The notes: a model not told the origin generated them from the letters alone. A stretch of 56,926 nucleotides of DNA from UBA10906 sp049296695 (GCA_049296695.1 JBAQSX010000066.1:1-56926), one strand, 5' to 3'; positions 17,048-25,478 are shown, counted from the first letter of the stretch. Program-made: numbers and translations.

Positions 17048-17917
17048 CTGTCTGCTGCATTTTATACGGGTCGGTTCGCACCCTCGCCAACTGGCCCGCT
17101 ACATCTAGGCTCACTCTACACTGCTCTGGCTAGCTTTCTACAAGCCCGTTCTGCGCAAGGTCGCTGGTTACTACGCATTGATGATTTGGACACGCCGCGC
17201 AATCAAACAGGCGCGACTGAGACAATTTTAAAAACCTTAGCCGCTTGTGGTCTGCATTGGGATGATAAAGTCGTTTATCAAAGCCAGCAAATGACTCTTT
17301 ATGAAGATTATTTGCATGATTTAGACAATAAACAACAGCTTTATCGTTGTTGTTGCAGTCGCAAAATCCTCACTGATATTTATCTTGGCACTTGCCGCAA
17401 TCAAAACATTTCCCCTGATATTGCTCACGCTTTACGCCTTAAAACCGATAATCGAATCATTCGTTTTGATGATGAATTACAAGGTTTAATTAGCCATAAT
17501 TTAGCATCGCAACATGGCGATTTTATTTTAAAACGCAAAGACAATATTATTGCTTATCAATTTGCTGTGGTTATTGATGATAATCATCAAGGGATTAATC
17601 ATATTGTGCGCGGTGTGGATTTATTAGATTCCACGCCTAAACAAATTTATCTGCAACAATTACTAGGCTTTAATATCCCTAGTTATGCCCATGTCCCTGT
17701 GTTAATTGATGCTAACGGACAAAAATTAAGCAAACAAACTTTAGCCTGTCCTGTTGATATTGGTAATCCGTCTTTATTATTAGTGCAGTTATTGCAATTA
17801 TTAAAACAACAACCGCCGTTTGAATTGCAACATGAGAGTGTTGATAAGGTATTAGAGTGGGCAATTAAGCATTGGCAAATAAATCAATTAAAAAATATAC
17901 AAGCATTATTGCCCTAA
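17048..17917 (+). CDS. gluQ: Glutamyl-Q tRNA(Asp) synthetase; no canonical start codon
   Basis: GluQ is a paralogue of the GluRS catalytic core that attaches glutamate to queuosine-34 of tRNA(Asp). Conserved features start at YTGRFAPSPTGPLHLGS (HIGH-like HLGS). The zinc site is CCC..Y...C in YRCCCSRK..YLGTC, and the KMSKS-like loop is KLSKQ. Alignment requires translation to begin 3-8 codons before GRFAPSP, but between the dksA stop (17039-17041) and that motif there is no ATG, GTG or TTG. The only near-cognate start is CTG at 17048, giving 289 residues, the usual length. A later TTG at 17186 would delete the HIGH motif. The gene is in the same frame as dksA, so coupled initiation or readthrough are alternatives. 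The gene is certain; the start is not. Confidence 0.85.
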   Translation: MSAAFYTGRFAPSPTGPLHLGSLYTALASFLQARSAQGRWLLRIDDLDTPRNQTGATETILKTLAACGLHWDDKVVYQSQQMTLYEDYLHDLDNKQQLYRCCCSRKILTDIYLGTCRNQNISPDIAHALRLKTDNRIIRFDDELQGLISHNLASQHGDFILKRKDNIIAYQFAVVIDDNHQGINHIVRGVDLLDSTPKQIYLQQLLGFNIPSYAHVPVLIDANGQKLSKQTLACPVDIGNPSLLLVQLLQLLKQQPPFELQHESVDKVLEWAIKHWQINQLKNIQALLP

Positions 17918-17921
17918 AACT

Positions 17922-17973
17922 GGAGGTCAAGCTTTGCTTGAGCTTTCTTAAAATCAGGCAAAGCCTGACCTCC
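17922..17973. repeat. GGAGG...CCTCC palindrome between convergent gluQ and ispG
   Basis: The ends GGAGGTCA and TGACCTCC enclose CAAGCTTTGCTTG and CAGGCAAAGCCTG segments. It is a close relative of the element at 31912-31962. Placed between two convergent genes (gluQ and ispG), it probably serves as a bidirectional terminator. Confidence 0.75.
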
Positions 17974-17982
17974 TATTATATT

Positions 17983-19215
17983 TTAATGACTATTAGTATT
18001 ATCGCCATAATGCGATTCAATATAACGTTGCACAATTTCTTGGAATTCTTCGGCAATTCTATCGCCTTTTAACGTCACCGTTTTTTGTCCATCTTCATAA
18101 ACAGGCGCGACAGGTGACTCGCCAGTGCCGGGCAGACTAATCCCAATATTGGCATTTTTACTCTCACCCGGGCCATTCACTACGCAACCCATCACCGCCA
18201 CTTCCATAGCTTCAACGCCGGGGTATTGACTGCGCCACACAGGCATTTGTTGACGCAAATAGCCTTGAATATCCATTGCGAGTTTTTGAAAATAATCGCT
18301 AGTGGTGCGACCACAACCGGGGCAAGAAATCACTAAGGGCGTAAAAGAACGAAAGCCCATTGTTTGTAAAATCTCTTGCGCCACAATCACTTCTTGGGTT
18401 CTGGATGCACCGGGTTCGGGGGTTAAGGAAATGCGAATGGTGTCGCCTATGCCTTGTTGCATTAGCACCGATAACGCCGCAGACGATGACACAATGCCTT
18501 TTGAACCCATACCCGCCTCAGTTAAACCCAAATGCAGGGCATAATCGCAACGCTCAGATAAATCTTTATAAATACTGATTAGCTCTTGTACATTACTGAT
18601 TTTACAAGACAAAATAATTTTATCTTTACCTAAACCAATTTCTTGCGCTTTAGCGGCACTTTCTAACGCTGATAACACAATCGCCTCACGCGTCACCGCT
18701 GATAAGGGTTTTGGCTGGCTTAAGTTACGGTTTTCATCGAGCAAACGGGTTAAAACCGCTTGGTCTAAACTCCCGCCATTGACACCAATACGCACAGGCT
18801 TGTTATAAAGGCAAGCAAATTCAATCATTTGCTGAAACTGTGGATCACGACTTTTACCGCGCCCAACGTTGCCGGGATTAATGCGATATTTATCCAACGC
18901 TTGGGCGCAATCGGGGTATTTTTCTAATAATTTATGCCCATTAAAATGAAAATCTCCAATGATGGGAACGCTATAACCTTTAGCATCCAATTCACTGCGA
19001 ATCTGCGCCACGGCGGCGGCGGCTTCTTCAGAATTAACGGTAATACGCACTAATTCTGAACCTGCATCGGCTAATTCAATAATTTGCTTAACTGTACCCA
19101 AGGCATCGGCAGTATCGGTATTGGTCATCGACTGCACCACAATCGGTGCGCCGCCGCCGACTTGAATGTTACCCACCATGACGGCTTGGGTTGGTTTTCT
19201 AGGACTTAAAGACAT
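17983..19215 (-). CDS. ispG: 4-hydroxy-3-methylbut-2-enyl diphosphate synthase (flavodoxin), MEP pathway
   Basis: 410 residues. The N-terminal TIM-barrel half includes VGGGAPIVVQSMTNTDTAD, and the C-terminal half carries the [4Fe-4S] ligands in ISCPGCGRT and VMGCVVNGPGE. It converts MEcPP to HMBPP, the penultimate step of the methylerythritol-phosphate route to isoprenoids. The start ATG at 19215 is the only sensible one, because homologues begin near SPRKPTQAVMVG. It stands alone, convergent with gluQ. Confidence 0.97.
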   Translation of the reverse strand: MSLSPRKPTQAVMVGNIQVGGGAPIVVQSMTNTDTADALGTVKQIIELADAGSELVRITVNSEEAAAAVAQIRSELDAKGYSVPIIGDFHFNGHKLLEKYPDCAQALDKYRINPGNVGRGKSRDPQFQQMIEFACLYNKPVRIGVNGGSLDQAVLTRLLDENRNLSQPKPLSAVTREAIVLSALESAAKAQEIGLGKDKIILSCKISNVQELISIYKDLSERCDYALHLGLTEAGMGSKGIVSSSAALSVLMQQGIGDTIRISLTPEPGASRTQEVIVAQEILQTMGFRSFTPLVISCPGCGRTTSDYFQKLAMDIQGYLRQQMPVWRSQYPGVEAMEVAVMGCVVNGPGESKNANIGISLPGTGESPVAPVYEDGQKTVTLKGDRIAEEFQEIVQRYIESHYGDNTNSH

Positions 19216-19570
19216 AAATAAAACTCATCAATAAAAAGGAAAAGGCTCAGTCACACAACTGGCTTAATTGTATGACTATCTTAACGCATTAAACTGATAA
19301 TTTGAAAAAAACGGGCGCGTTAGCAGAGCCAATATTATTGCCTCTAATCCCTTACTTATGGCATAGCTAAACTTTAATATAGTGAATTATTAAAAAACTA
19401 GATAAAATGTAAATGTATAAAACCCATTGTTTATAATTTAATAAAAGTAACTAGCTGTTATTAAAACTTTTCCTTACAGCTTTTCTTCATGATTTGATTT
19501 TATAATCATCTATACTTGCTATTTCGGCGATAAATAACAAAACGACTCTATTTAACTCTTTTAAATATTT
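19216..19570. other. AT-rich intergenic region, divergent promoters expected
   Basis: 355 bp between the divergent starts of ispG and the thioredoxin-like gene. No coding frame, repeat family member or convincing promoter hexamers could be assigned. Confidence 0.4.
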
Positions 19571-20068
19571 ATGAAAATAAAAATCTTTGTTTTAATGATA
19601 CTGTTATTCATTACTGTAGCGGCTTATGATGTCTTTAAAATCTATAAATCCCCTAGCGAGTTACCTGATTTAAATTTTACGACACTGTCTAATAAGCACT
19701 TTAGTTTATCAAGCCTACGCGGTAAAGCGGTATTAATCACTTTTTGGGCAACCGATTGTCCTAGTTGTATTAAAGACATACCACATTTAATTAAGTTATA
19801 TCAGGATTATCATGCTAAAGGTTTAGAAATTATTGCCATTGCTATGGCATATAATCCGCCTAATTATGTAGTTTCAATGACTAAGGAAAAGGCTTTGCCT
19901 TATGAGGTGGTGTTTGATTTAAATGGCAATTATGCCCACGCGTTTGGTGATGTTAGTTTAACGCCTAATAGTTTTTTAATAGCTCCCGATAGCACTATTG
20001 TTTTGCATAAATTGGGATTATTAGATTTAGAAAAGATGAAGATGGAAATTGAAGGATTTATTAAATAG
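19571..20068 (+). CDS. TlpA/ResA-like membrane-anchored thiol-disulfide oxidoreductase
   Basis: 165 residues. An uncleaved N-terminal membrane anchor (residues about 4-19) is followed by a thioredoxin fold with redox site C63-P-S-C66 (TDCPSCIKD) and the cis-Pro loop in LTPNSFLI. The FWATDCPSC context matches the TlpA/ResA/AhpC-TSA group, which faces the periplasm. Likely roles are reducing cytochrome-c or copper-site cysteines, but the substrate is not evident. No cytochrome-maturation genes adjoin. A palindrome lies 3 bp beyond the stop. Confidence 0.85.
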   Translation: MKIKIFVLMILLFITVAAYDVFKIYKSPSELPDLNFTTLSNKHFSLSSLRGKAVLITFWATDCPSCIKDIPHLIKLYQDYHAKGLEIIAIAMAYNPPNYVVSMTKEKALPYEVVFDLNGNYAHAFGDVSLTPNSFLIAPDSTIVLHKLGLLDLEKMKMEIEGFIK

Positions 20069-20070
20069 CT

Positions 20071-20096
20071 AGAGTACAAATCTAAATTTGTACTCT
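20071..20096. repeat. Palindrome after the thioredoxin-like gene
   Basis: AGAGTACAAAT / ATTTGTACTCT arms with a 4-nt centre. It belongs with the ACAAAC.TAG.GTTTGT palindromes at 28270, 33915, 44221 and 45497. It is between two convergent genes, so it may serve as a terminator. Confidence 0.65.
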
Positions 20097-20116
20097 AATA
20101 TTGTCAATTAACGTAT

Positions 20117-20962
20117 TTAATTCTTAAGTCCATCAATACTAATATGATAGCTCTCATGCGGGGCTATTTTTAAACCCGCCGCGCCACAATCCCAATTACT
20201 ATTGGTTTGCGCAGCTAAGGTCACAGATTGATTAGTGACGGTATTAGTACAAGTCACATTAAAACTATCCGAACCTTTTAAATTACCTGCCAATGGCGTG
20301 TCATCAGAATACAGTTGCGCAATTTCTGAAGAAGATAACGCCCGATTCCAAATACGCACATCATCTAATAAACCATAAAACTGCTCATTCCAATTATTAT
20401 TCCCTAAAAAATTACTGCTACGACTAATATTGGGGATTTGATGATTAGTATTGCTATTAACCAATTTACCATCCACATAAAGCCGCGCCGTATGAGCGGT
20501 ATTATTGATTGTTACGCAAAATAATTGCCACTGATTATTGGTAATTTTGCCGCCTGTGGCAATATAATCACTTTGATAAAAATACAGAATTCTATTATAG
20601 GTCTGATTTCTAATCAGCGCGATATTATCAAGATATGCGCCATTAGCAAAATCAAATAATGAACCCCAGTCATTATTGTTTTTATAATTAGCCCACGCAC
20701 AACCTGAAAATCCTTTCTTTAAAACAGCAGGTAACGGCGGTAATTTAACAGAAGTATCAACCGCATTAAAGTTTAAGGCTTTACCATTTAAACCATTGGC
20801 GCATTGCACCGCGCCATTGATGACCCCATCATAACCTGACTGCGTTATATCTTTGGCAGTGCAATCATCAAAACTCCAATGGGCAATCATACCTGTATTT
20901 AAATCTGCATAACTTACATGCGTTCCGCTAAGTGCAATTAGCAAAGCTATTATTTTTCTCAT
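20117..20962 (-). CDS. Secreted LamG/concanavalin-like domain protein
   Basis: 281 residues. A signal peptide (MRKIIALLIALSGTHVSYA, cleavage likely after A19) precedes an N-terminal LamG/jellyroll domain, recognisable from GMIAHWSFDDCTAKD, the repeated GNNNWNEQFYGLLDDVRIWNRALSSSEIAQLY and DGKLVNSN. The last about 55 residues form a separate small region with paired cysteines (FNVTCTN...NWDCGAAG). LamG domains bind glycans or surfaces, so an extracellular binding role is likely; no catalytic residues are visible. Confidence 0.8.
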   Translation of the reverse strand: MRKIIALLIALSGTHVSYADLNTGMIAHWSFDDCTAKDITQSGYDGVINGAVQCANGLNGKALNFNAVDTSVKLPPLPAVLKKGFSGCAWANYKNNNDWGSLFDFANGAYLDNIALIRNQTYNRILYFYQSDYIATGGKITNNQWQLFCVTINNTAHTARLYVDGKLVNSNTNHQIPNISRSSNFLGNNNWNEQFYGLLDDVRIWNRALSSSEIAQLYSDDTPLAGNLKGSDSFNVTCTNTVTNQSVTLAAQTNSNWDCGAAGLKIAPHESYHISIDGLKN

Positions 20963-21017
20963 AACGATTCCTCTGGATGTTAATTCAATAAACCAAGTTT
21001 TATAGCGTTTCTGATTT

Positions 21018-21045
21018 AAAATGAAGATTAAGCTTTGCTTGATTT
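21018..21045. repeat. Partial palindrome with AAGCTTTGCTTG
   Basis: A solitary half of the CAAGCTTTGCTTG-type palindrome seen at 17922 and 31912. It lies between the LamG start and the next gene's stop; the second half is missing. Confidence 0.45.
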
Positions 21046-21074
21046 TTTTTAAAATAATGCACTAAGCTTAATAA

Positions 21075-21938
21075 TTACATGTTTTGAATAGTCATAATTA
21101 AATCAGCTAAATAAATCATTACTTGATGTAAATAACCAATTAATAAATCTATTTTTTCTTTGATTACAAAAAAGTAATTGTGATGTTTAAAGTTTTGGTC
21201 GACATAAAAACTCAAACCGCGATAAAAAGTATTAAAGCCCATAAAGAGCATAATAAAAGCGGCAACTTTTAACATTAAGCCGCGTATATTGGCTTTAATT
21301 TTGCCAAATGCCACGCTAATAAATAACATCATCGGTAATGTTCCCGCGCCAAAGGTGAGCATTAATAAACCCCCTTCAAGTATTGTCGGCGCGGTGGTGG
21401 CTTTAACTGCCATTGCAAAGGTTAATGGACAGGGCATTAAACCATTTAATAATCCTGCCAGCATCGCGCCAATAATCGGGCCGCGTTTTTTTGAATTAGC
21501 ATAGCCTTTACGCAATAAACTCATCGGTATTAATCGAATTGAGCCTTGAAAAGGAAGCCAGCCTAAAATACCAAAAGCTAAAGCAATAACAACAATACCG
21601 ATAAACATTTGTAATAAGCTTTGAATTTTGCCAAATACCCCGCTTGATACTAATACTACGCCCAATGATGCGGCGGCAAAACCGATTAAGGTATAGACCA
21701 TAATGCGGGTTAGTTGATACATTAAATACGGTAAATACGAGCGGTTGCTGGAGGTATTCATAAAATAACCCGACACTAACGCGCCGCACATACCAAGGCA
21801 ATGTCCACTGCCTAAAAAGCCTGCAATAAAGGTTAGAGTATAGTCAATACTGCCCGCTGCCATATCTGCCATGCCAGCCATATCGTGCATATCATGATTC
21901 ATACCCATCATGGAATGATCCATTGTCGAGTGATCCAT
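21075..21938 (-). CDS. His/Met-rich COG2836 (DsbD_2/TauE-like) membrane protein
   Basis: 287 residues with an N-terminal tail very rich in His and Met (MDHSTMDHSMMGMNHDMHDM), then six or more membrane helices. The first helix carries GFLGSGHCLGMCGALVSGY, the CxMCG signature of the DsbD_2/COG2836 family. A second conserved block is GLLNGLMPCPLTFAMA. Family members occur in cytochrome cbb3/copper contexts and have been linked to copper or reductant transfer; they are often annotated as sulfite exporters without evidence. The Met/His tail suggests copper binding. The Cu-ATPase operon lies about 4 kb away on the same strand. The downstream end abuts a partial repeat. Confidence 0.8.
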   Translation of the reverse strand: MDHSTMDHSMMGMNHDMHDMAGMADMAAGSIDYTLTFIAGFLGSGHCLGMCGALVSGYFMNTSSNRSYLPYLMYQLTRIMVYTLIGFAAASLGVVLVSSGVFGKIQSLLQMFIGIVVIALAFGILGWLPFQGSIRLIPMSLLRKGYANSKKRGPIIGAMLAGLLNGLMPCPLTFAMAVKATTAPTILEGGLLMLTFGAGTLPMMLFISVAFGKIKANIRGLMLKVAAFIMLFMGFNTFYRGLSFYVDQNFKHHNYFFVIKEKIDLLIGYLHQVMIYLADLIMTIQNM

Positions 21939-21991
21939 CGTTTGTTTTTCCTGTGGTTTTATTAGTAAATGGGAGTTGAATAATTTAGCTA

Positions 21992-23080
21992 TTATTTAAG
22001 CAAATTTTTATCTTGCTGTACTTTTTTCCAATCAATACTCAGTGACTGGCAATTGTTACAGTGATTTTCATTAAGTAGTTTTTGAATAACTTTAATACGC
22101 GCAGACGTATCAGGATGTGATGATAACCATTCAAGTCCATTATTGCCGTGGATTTTTTCTAATTTCTCTAATACTGCAAGCATCGCATTAGGTTTTATAT
22201 TCGCTTTTATTAAGGCTTGAAAACCTAATTTATCGGCTTGTTCTTCTTTATCACGGCTAAAATACATATTACCTAATTGATGCACAATAATTGCCGTGGC
22301 AGTATTCACATCGCCCAATACTAACATTAACGCACTCGCCCAACCTAAACTGTCTATCATACTTTTTAAGCCATGTCGCTGTTCAACGTGTTGGATTTCA
22401 TGCGCTAAAACAGCCGCTAATTCATCGGCATTATCAATACTTGCAATTAAACCCGAATTAACTACGACAATTCCCGCTGGCAAAGCAAAAGCATTCACGC
22501 TTTTATCTTTTTTTATTCGCCATTGATAATGATAGAGCGAGTTTTTCGTGAGCTTATCGCCTATAGTTTTTATAGTGTCAACGGCGATACCTTGTTTAAT
22601 TAAATCATCATCACTTTCAAGTCGTGCTAATACTGCTTTACCCAAACTTTCTTCTTGGGCAATAGTTATTTTATTAGTCAGCCAAGCAACTGTATTATCA
22701 TATTGCCACCATAATAAAGTAGTAGCCAATACCGCTATTAATGCAAGTCCCAATAAACTACCCCAAACTAATTTAATACTCAAATCGCGTTTGTGCCATT
22801 TATTGAGTTGATAATGTAATTGTGTAGGCGCGTTTTCAATAAGCCATTGAATAGTGGTTTTATCAATCAGTTTTAAGCTATGGGCTTGATTGTCATTATC
22901 ATACCAATTTAAGAATAATTCATTATGCTCAAAACCGCCCACGCTAACACTGATATATTCAACCGCTATAGTGATAGCTGGGTTTTTAATATGCAATGCT
23001 TTATTATCAAAATACGCCTCAACACTAATACCTGTTAAAGGCTGTTTTTCGTTGCACAGATTGGCTTTAAAGGTTTTCAT
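21992..23080 (-). CDS. M48-family membrane metalloprotease with N-terminal DUF region
   Basis: 362 residues from ATG at 23080. A longer frame to 23149 is rejected because its first 23 codons lie in a dispersed repeat. Residues about 1-110 form an uncharacterised domain, followed by a membrane segment (LLGLALIAVLATTLLWW). The zincin site is HEIQH at 227-231 (LAHEIQHVEQRHG), with the downstream EQADKLGFQAL supplying the third ligand. M48 enzymes (BepA/LoiP/HtpX) clear misfolded envelope proteins. No signal peptide is seen, so the protease domain is probably periplasmic and anchored by the central helix. Confidence 0.85.
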   Translation of the reverse strand: MKTFKANLCNEKQPLTGISVEAYFDNKALHIKNPAITIAVEYISVSVGGFEHNELFLNWYDNDNQAHSLKLIDKTTIQWLIENAPTQLHYQLNKWHKRDLSIKLVWGSLLGLALIAVLATTLLWWQYDNTVAWLTNKITIAQEESLGKAVLARLESDDDLIKQGIAVDTIKTIGDKLTKNSLYHYQWRIKKDKSVNAFALPAGIVVVNSGLIASIDNADELAAVLAHEIQHVEQRHGLKSMIDSLGWASALMLVLGDVNTATAIIVHQLGNMYFSRDKEEQADKLGFQALIKANIKPNAMLAVLEKLEKIHGNNGLEWLSSHPDTSARIKVIQKLLNENHCNNCQSLSIDWKKVQQDKNLLK

Positions 23081-23112
23081 GAATAAATACTCATATTGGT
23101 TTTTATAGAAAA

Positions 23113-23167
23113 AGCTGGCGTGCAGGTTTTGCCTGCTGATGATTAGCAAGCAAAGCTTGCACTCCGA
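23113..23167. repeat. Mixed palindromic repeat between M48 and AIM24 genes
   Basis: Segments GGCGTGCAGG, TTTGCCTGC and GCAAGCAAAGCTTGCACTCC form overlapping inverted repeats. The inner AAGCAAAGCTTG core matches the 17922/31912 palindromes. The intergenic gap is essentially all repeat. Confidence 0.6.
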
Positions 23168-23169
23168 GT

Positions 23170-23976
23170 TTATTTATTTAATTCAGCAAGAAATGAAATA
23201 ATAGCTATTAGAATAATTAATAATAAATAGACTTTCCCGCCTAAGCTTTTACTGCCACCTAGCATGGACATTTTCATAATTTCTTTGCTTAAACGCTGTT
23301 CGGGTAATGATTGTAGCCATACTTTACCCGGGCCTGTGAGGCTGGCATAAAATAAACCCTCACCACCAAATAAAGCGGTTTTTATTTTGCCTGCGTATTT
23401 AATTTCATAACTAATCGATGGACTTAATGCTACTAAACAACCGCTATCCACTTGCAAGCTTTGCGCGGGGGCGAGCTGCATGTGGGCTAACGCGCCTGTG
23501 GCATTAATAAACACAATACCTTTACCTTTGATGCGTTGCATAATAAAACCCTCGCCACCAAAAAATCCCACGCGTAAGCGTTTTTGAAAAGCTAAAGAAA
23601 CTTCAATCCCTTGTTCACCTGCTAAATACGCGCCTTTTTGACAAATTAATTCCCCGCCTAATTCAGCTAAATCTATAGCAATAATTTTACTAATACTCGC
23701 GCTAGCAAACGCTACCCGTTGAGTTTTATTTGAGCCATTATAATAACGACTACTAAATAATGCCTCACCTGTTAAACTACGTTTAATCGCTTTAAAAAAG
23801 CGTCCTATTGCCCCAAAACTCGATGTTGAACCATCACCTAATATGGTACTCACTATTATTTTTTCATCCATGTACATCATCGCGCCTTGCTCACCAATAA
23901 TGCTAGTATTGGGCGGTAATTCAATTTCAACATATTGCAAATCTGAACCTTCAATACGATAAGAAATAGCAGACAT
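23170..23976 (-). CDS. AIM24/TIGR00266 family protein
   Basis: 268 residues from ATG at 23976. That start is chosen over an in-frame GTG at 23985 because AGGAG lies 7-8 nt before the ATG. Homologues likewise begin M.Y.I.G. The family shows a beta-rich trimeric fold with repeated glycine-rich strands (GDGSTSSFGAIGRFFKAIKRSLTGE, GGEGFI, GGEGLFYASLTGPGKVWLQS). A C-terminal membrane segment (YLLLIILIAIISFLAELNK) is unusual for bacterial AIM24 proteins, and it implies anchoring in the membrane. Family function is unknown (mitochondrial Aim24 affects cristae). The 191 bp downstream include the M48 gene, same strand. Confidence 0.8.
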   Translation of the reverse strand: MSAISYRIEGSDLQYVEIELPPNTSIIGEQGAMMYMDEKIIVSTILGDGSTSSFGAIGRFFKAIKRSLTGEALFSSRYYNGSNKTQRVAFASASISKIIAIDLAELGGELICQKGAYLAGEQGIEVSLAFQKRLRVGFFGGEGFIMQRIKGKGIVFINATGALAHMQLAPAQSLQVDSGCLVALSPSISYEIKYAGKIKTALFGGEGLFYASLTGPGKVWLQSLPEQRLSKEIMKMSMLGGSKSLGGKVYLLLIILIAIISFLAELNK

Positions 23977-24046
23977 GGTTATCACTCCTAAAATTAATAA
24001 TATAGTGTTTATTCAATAACTCGGCTTGATTTTAACAAAATTTCTT

Positions 24047-24140
24047 GTTCCCACGCGCCGCGTGGGAATACAGTTTTACCGCGCTGGCGGTATTTGACGC
24101 GGCGCGTCTTAACTGCATTCCCACGCCAGCGCGTGGGAAC
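24047..24140. repeat. GTTCCCACGC...GCGTGGGAAC palindromic cluster
   Basis: Three hairpins side by side: GTTCCCACGCG.. (24047-24069), ACCGC..GCGGT (24078-24091) and ATTCCCACGCCAGCGCGTGG (24117-24140), all GC-rich in an AT-rich setting. The outer ends match each other in inverted order. Similar CGTTCCCACGC repeats are widespread in bacterial genomes. Confidence 0.7.
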
Positions 24141-24145
24141 GAGGT

Positions 24146-24560
24146 TTATAATAATTGTTCAATCGTGTCTATATTTAAACCTGATAATTCTTCAATTTCA
24201 GCAACGTCATAGCTTTTAGCTTTTAGCTTTTAGCTTTTAGCTTTTAGCTTTTAGCTTTTATTTTAATAGCAATTGTCAGTTTCTCTTTTAATTTGCCTTC
24301 TTCTAAACCTTGCTCAATACCTCTTTTTTTAGCATCACTAATATAAGATTCTTCAATCATTCGCGCTCTATCTTGCGCGGTGCGTTCCTCTTTTTCAATA
24401 TGACTTAATAGCTTTTCAATTTCAGCTAAATGGTATTGGGTTTCATCGACTTGATTATCTAAACTATCTTCAATAACGCGTAACCATTCTTGATAAAACG
24501 GTGGCGGTTTTTCCTTTTTTGGAACACTACCTATAACACAGTATTTGCGTAACTTGAGTA
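24146..24560 (-). pseudogene. C-terminal remnant of an Rpn/PD-(D/E)XK nuclease-family protein
   Basis: Minus-strand frame reads (no start) PPPFYQEWLRVIEDSLDNQV..., ...IEKLLSHIEKEERTAQD, then KKRGIEQGLEEGKLKEKL and finally YDVAEIEELSGLNIDTIEQLL, typical of the tail of Rpn/DUF4351 proteins (putative recombination-promoting nucleases). The catalytic N-terminal half is absent, cut where the GTTACGCA element begins (about 24560). Seven tandem AAAAGCT units (24211-24259 on the plus strand as AGCTTTT) split the frame: they create a stop after KIKAKS, and the true tail resumes in another frame, ending at 24146. A count of two units would restore an uninterrupted tail. Confidence 0.75.
24211..24259. 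repeat. Seven tandem copies of AGCTTTT
   Basis: Exactly 7 x 7 bp in perfect tandem inside the decayed nuclease gene. It is likely to have grown by slipped-strand mispairing. Confidence 0.95.
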
Positions 24561-24713
24561 ATAACTTAAGTTACGCAAACAGCTTATGTGTCCACGAAAA
24601 GCACGAAAGACACGAAAAATTAAGTAACTAAAATAAAAGTTTATTTTTTAAGAATTAAATAAAGCTTTTCTTTTTCGTGCTTTTCGTGGAAAAATTAGTT
24701 TTCTGCGTAACTT
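24544..24713. repeat. Nested palindromic element, GTTACGCA family, copy B (with back-to-back repeats)
   Basis: TTTGCGTAACTTGAGTA (24544-24560) is followed directly by ATAACTTAAGTTACGCAAA (24561-24579), so two outer repeats face each other. A further TGCGTAACTT ends at 24713. Inside lies the palindrome TCCACGAAAAGCACGAAA ... TTTCGTGCTTTTCGTGGA (about 24591-24690). The right end lies at the stop codon of the methyltransferase gene (24713-24715). Confidence 0.75.
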
Positions 24714-25459
24714 TATTTAATAATATGACTTGCCCAAGATGGTACAACTTTCCACATAGCATGAAAGCCTGTTGAAAAACTGCCTAAAGTAAATCCCCAA
24801 CGTTTAGCCATTATTAATAAACTGGTTTTAGAAAACAGACTAATATGTCCATTACGCGGCGCGGCGTACCACCACTGAATACGTTTATTTTTATCTAATT
24901 GCCCATCTGATAATAAGGTACTGAATAAAATAACGCCATCTTCTGCGAGTAATAATGATAAATTTGTCATCAATGTTTCTATATCAGGAACATGTTCAAA
25001 AACTTCATAAGCAGTAATTAAATTAAATTGCCCTAATTCTTTAATAAGCGTTTGTTTATTATAAAAAGGGTCATAAGACAATGATTGCCATTGTTCTTGA
25101 CGCAATAATTGACTCAATAAACCACTGCCTCCACCATAATCTAAATGTCGAATAACTTGTTTTTGATTAGCAAATAAATGAATTAAGTTTTTAGCATTAC
25201 TACGCGGACGTATATCAACCGAATCGGGGTCTATTACACTATAATCTGCGTTATAAATTCTCTTTTCAAATTCAGAAAGTTTCCATTGATATAATTGTGG
25301 TGCAAAACAAAAATAACAGTGTTCACAAAGATAATAATAAACGGCAATCCCAGATAGTGGTAAATACTTATGTCTTAATTCTTCGCAAGATTTGTTAAAA
25401 TCAACCACGTCTAAAGGTAATGCAGTAGAAGCACAGATAGGACAAGTATAATATTGCAT
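24713..25459 (-). CDS. Class I SAM-dependent methyltransferase with N-terminal Cys-rich zinc segment
   Basis: 248 residues. The N-terminus carries C6/C9 (TCPIC) and C45/C48/C51 (YLCEHCYFC), resembling the zinc region of TDP-sugar C-methyltransferases. The SAM motif I is LDYGGGSGLLSQLL, and post-motif residues AYEVFEHVPDIETL fit the Methyltransf_23 family. The substrate is unknown. The gene has no close operon partners; a GTTACGCA element begins at its stop codon, so the original C-terminus may have been altered by that insertion. Confidence 0.8.
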   Translation of the reverse strand: MQYYTCPICASTALPLDVVDFNKSCEELRHKYLPLSGIAVYYYLCEHCYFCFAPQLYQWKLSEFEKRIYNADYSVIDPDSVDIRPRSNAKNLIHLFANQKQVIRHLDYGGGSGLLSQLLRQEQWQSLSYDPFYNKQTLIKELGQFNLITAYEVFEHVPDIETLMTNLSLLLAEDGVILFSTLLSDGQLDKNKRIQWWYAAPRNGHISLFSKTSLLIMAKRWGFTLGSFSTGFHAMWKVVPSWASHIIK

Positions 25460-25478
25460 TATGATTATTTATAAAAAT

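Noticed and set aside
16980..17917. A single DksA-GluQ fusion protein
   Set aside because: A TAA at 17039-17041 is clear and DksA ends at its usual length. Readthrough is only an alternative, so they are listed as two genes.
17186..17917. gluQ starting at TTG 17186
   Set aside because: It would remove the HIGH-like motif and about 45 conserved residues.
23081..23149. N-terminal extension of the M48 protease
   Set aside because: The extra 23 codons lie in a dispersed repeat and have no homologous character.
24211..24259. CRISPR-like or VNTR array
   Set aside because: A pure 7-bp tandem without spacers; it is a simple sequence expansion.
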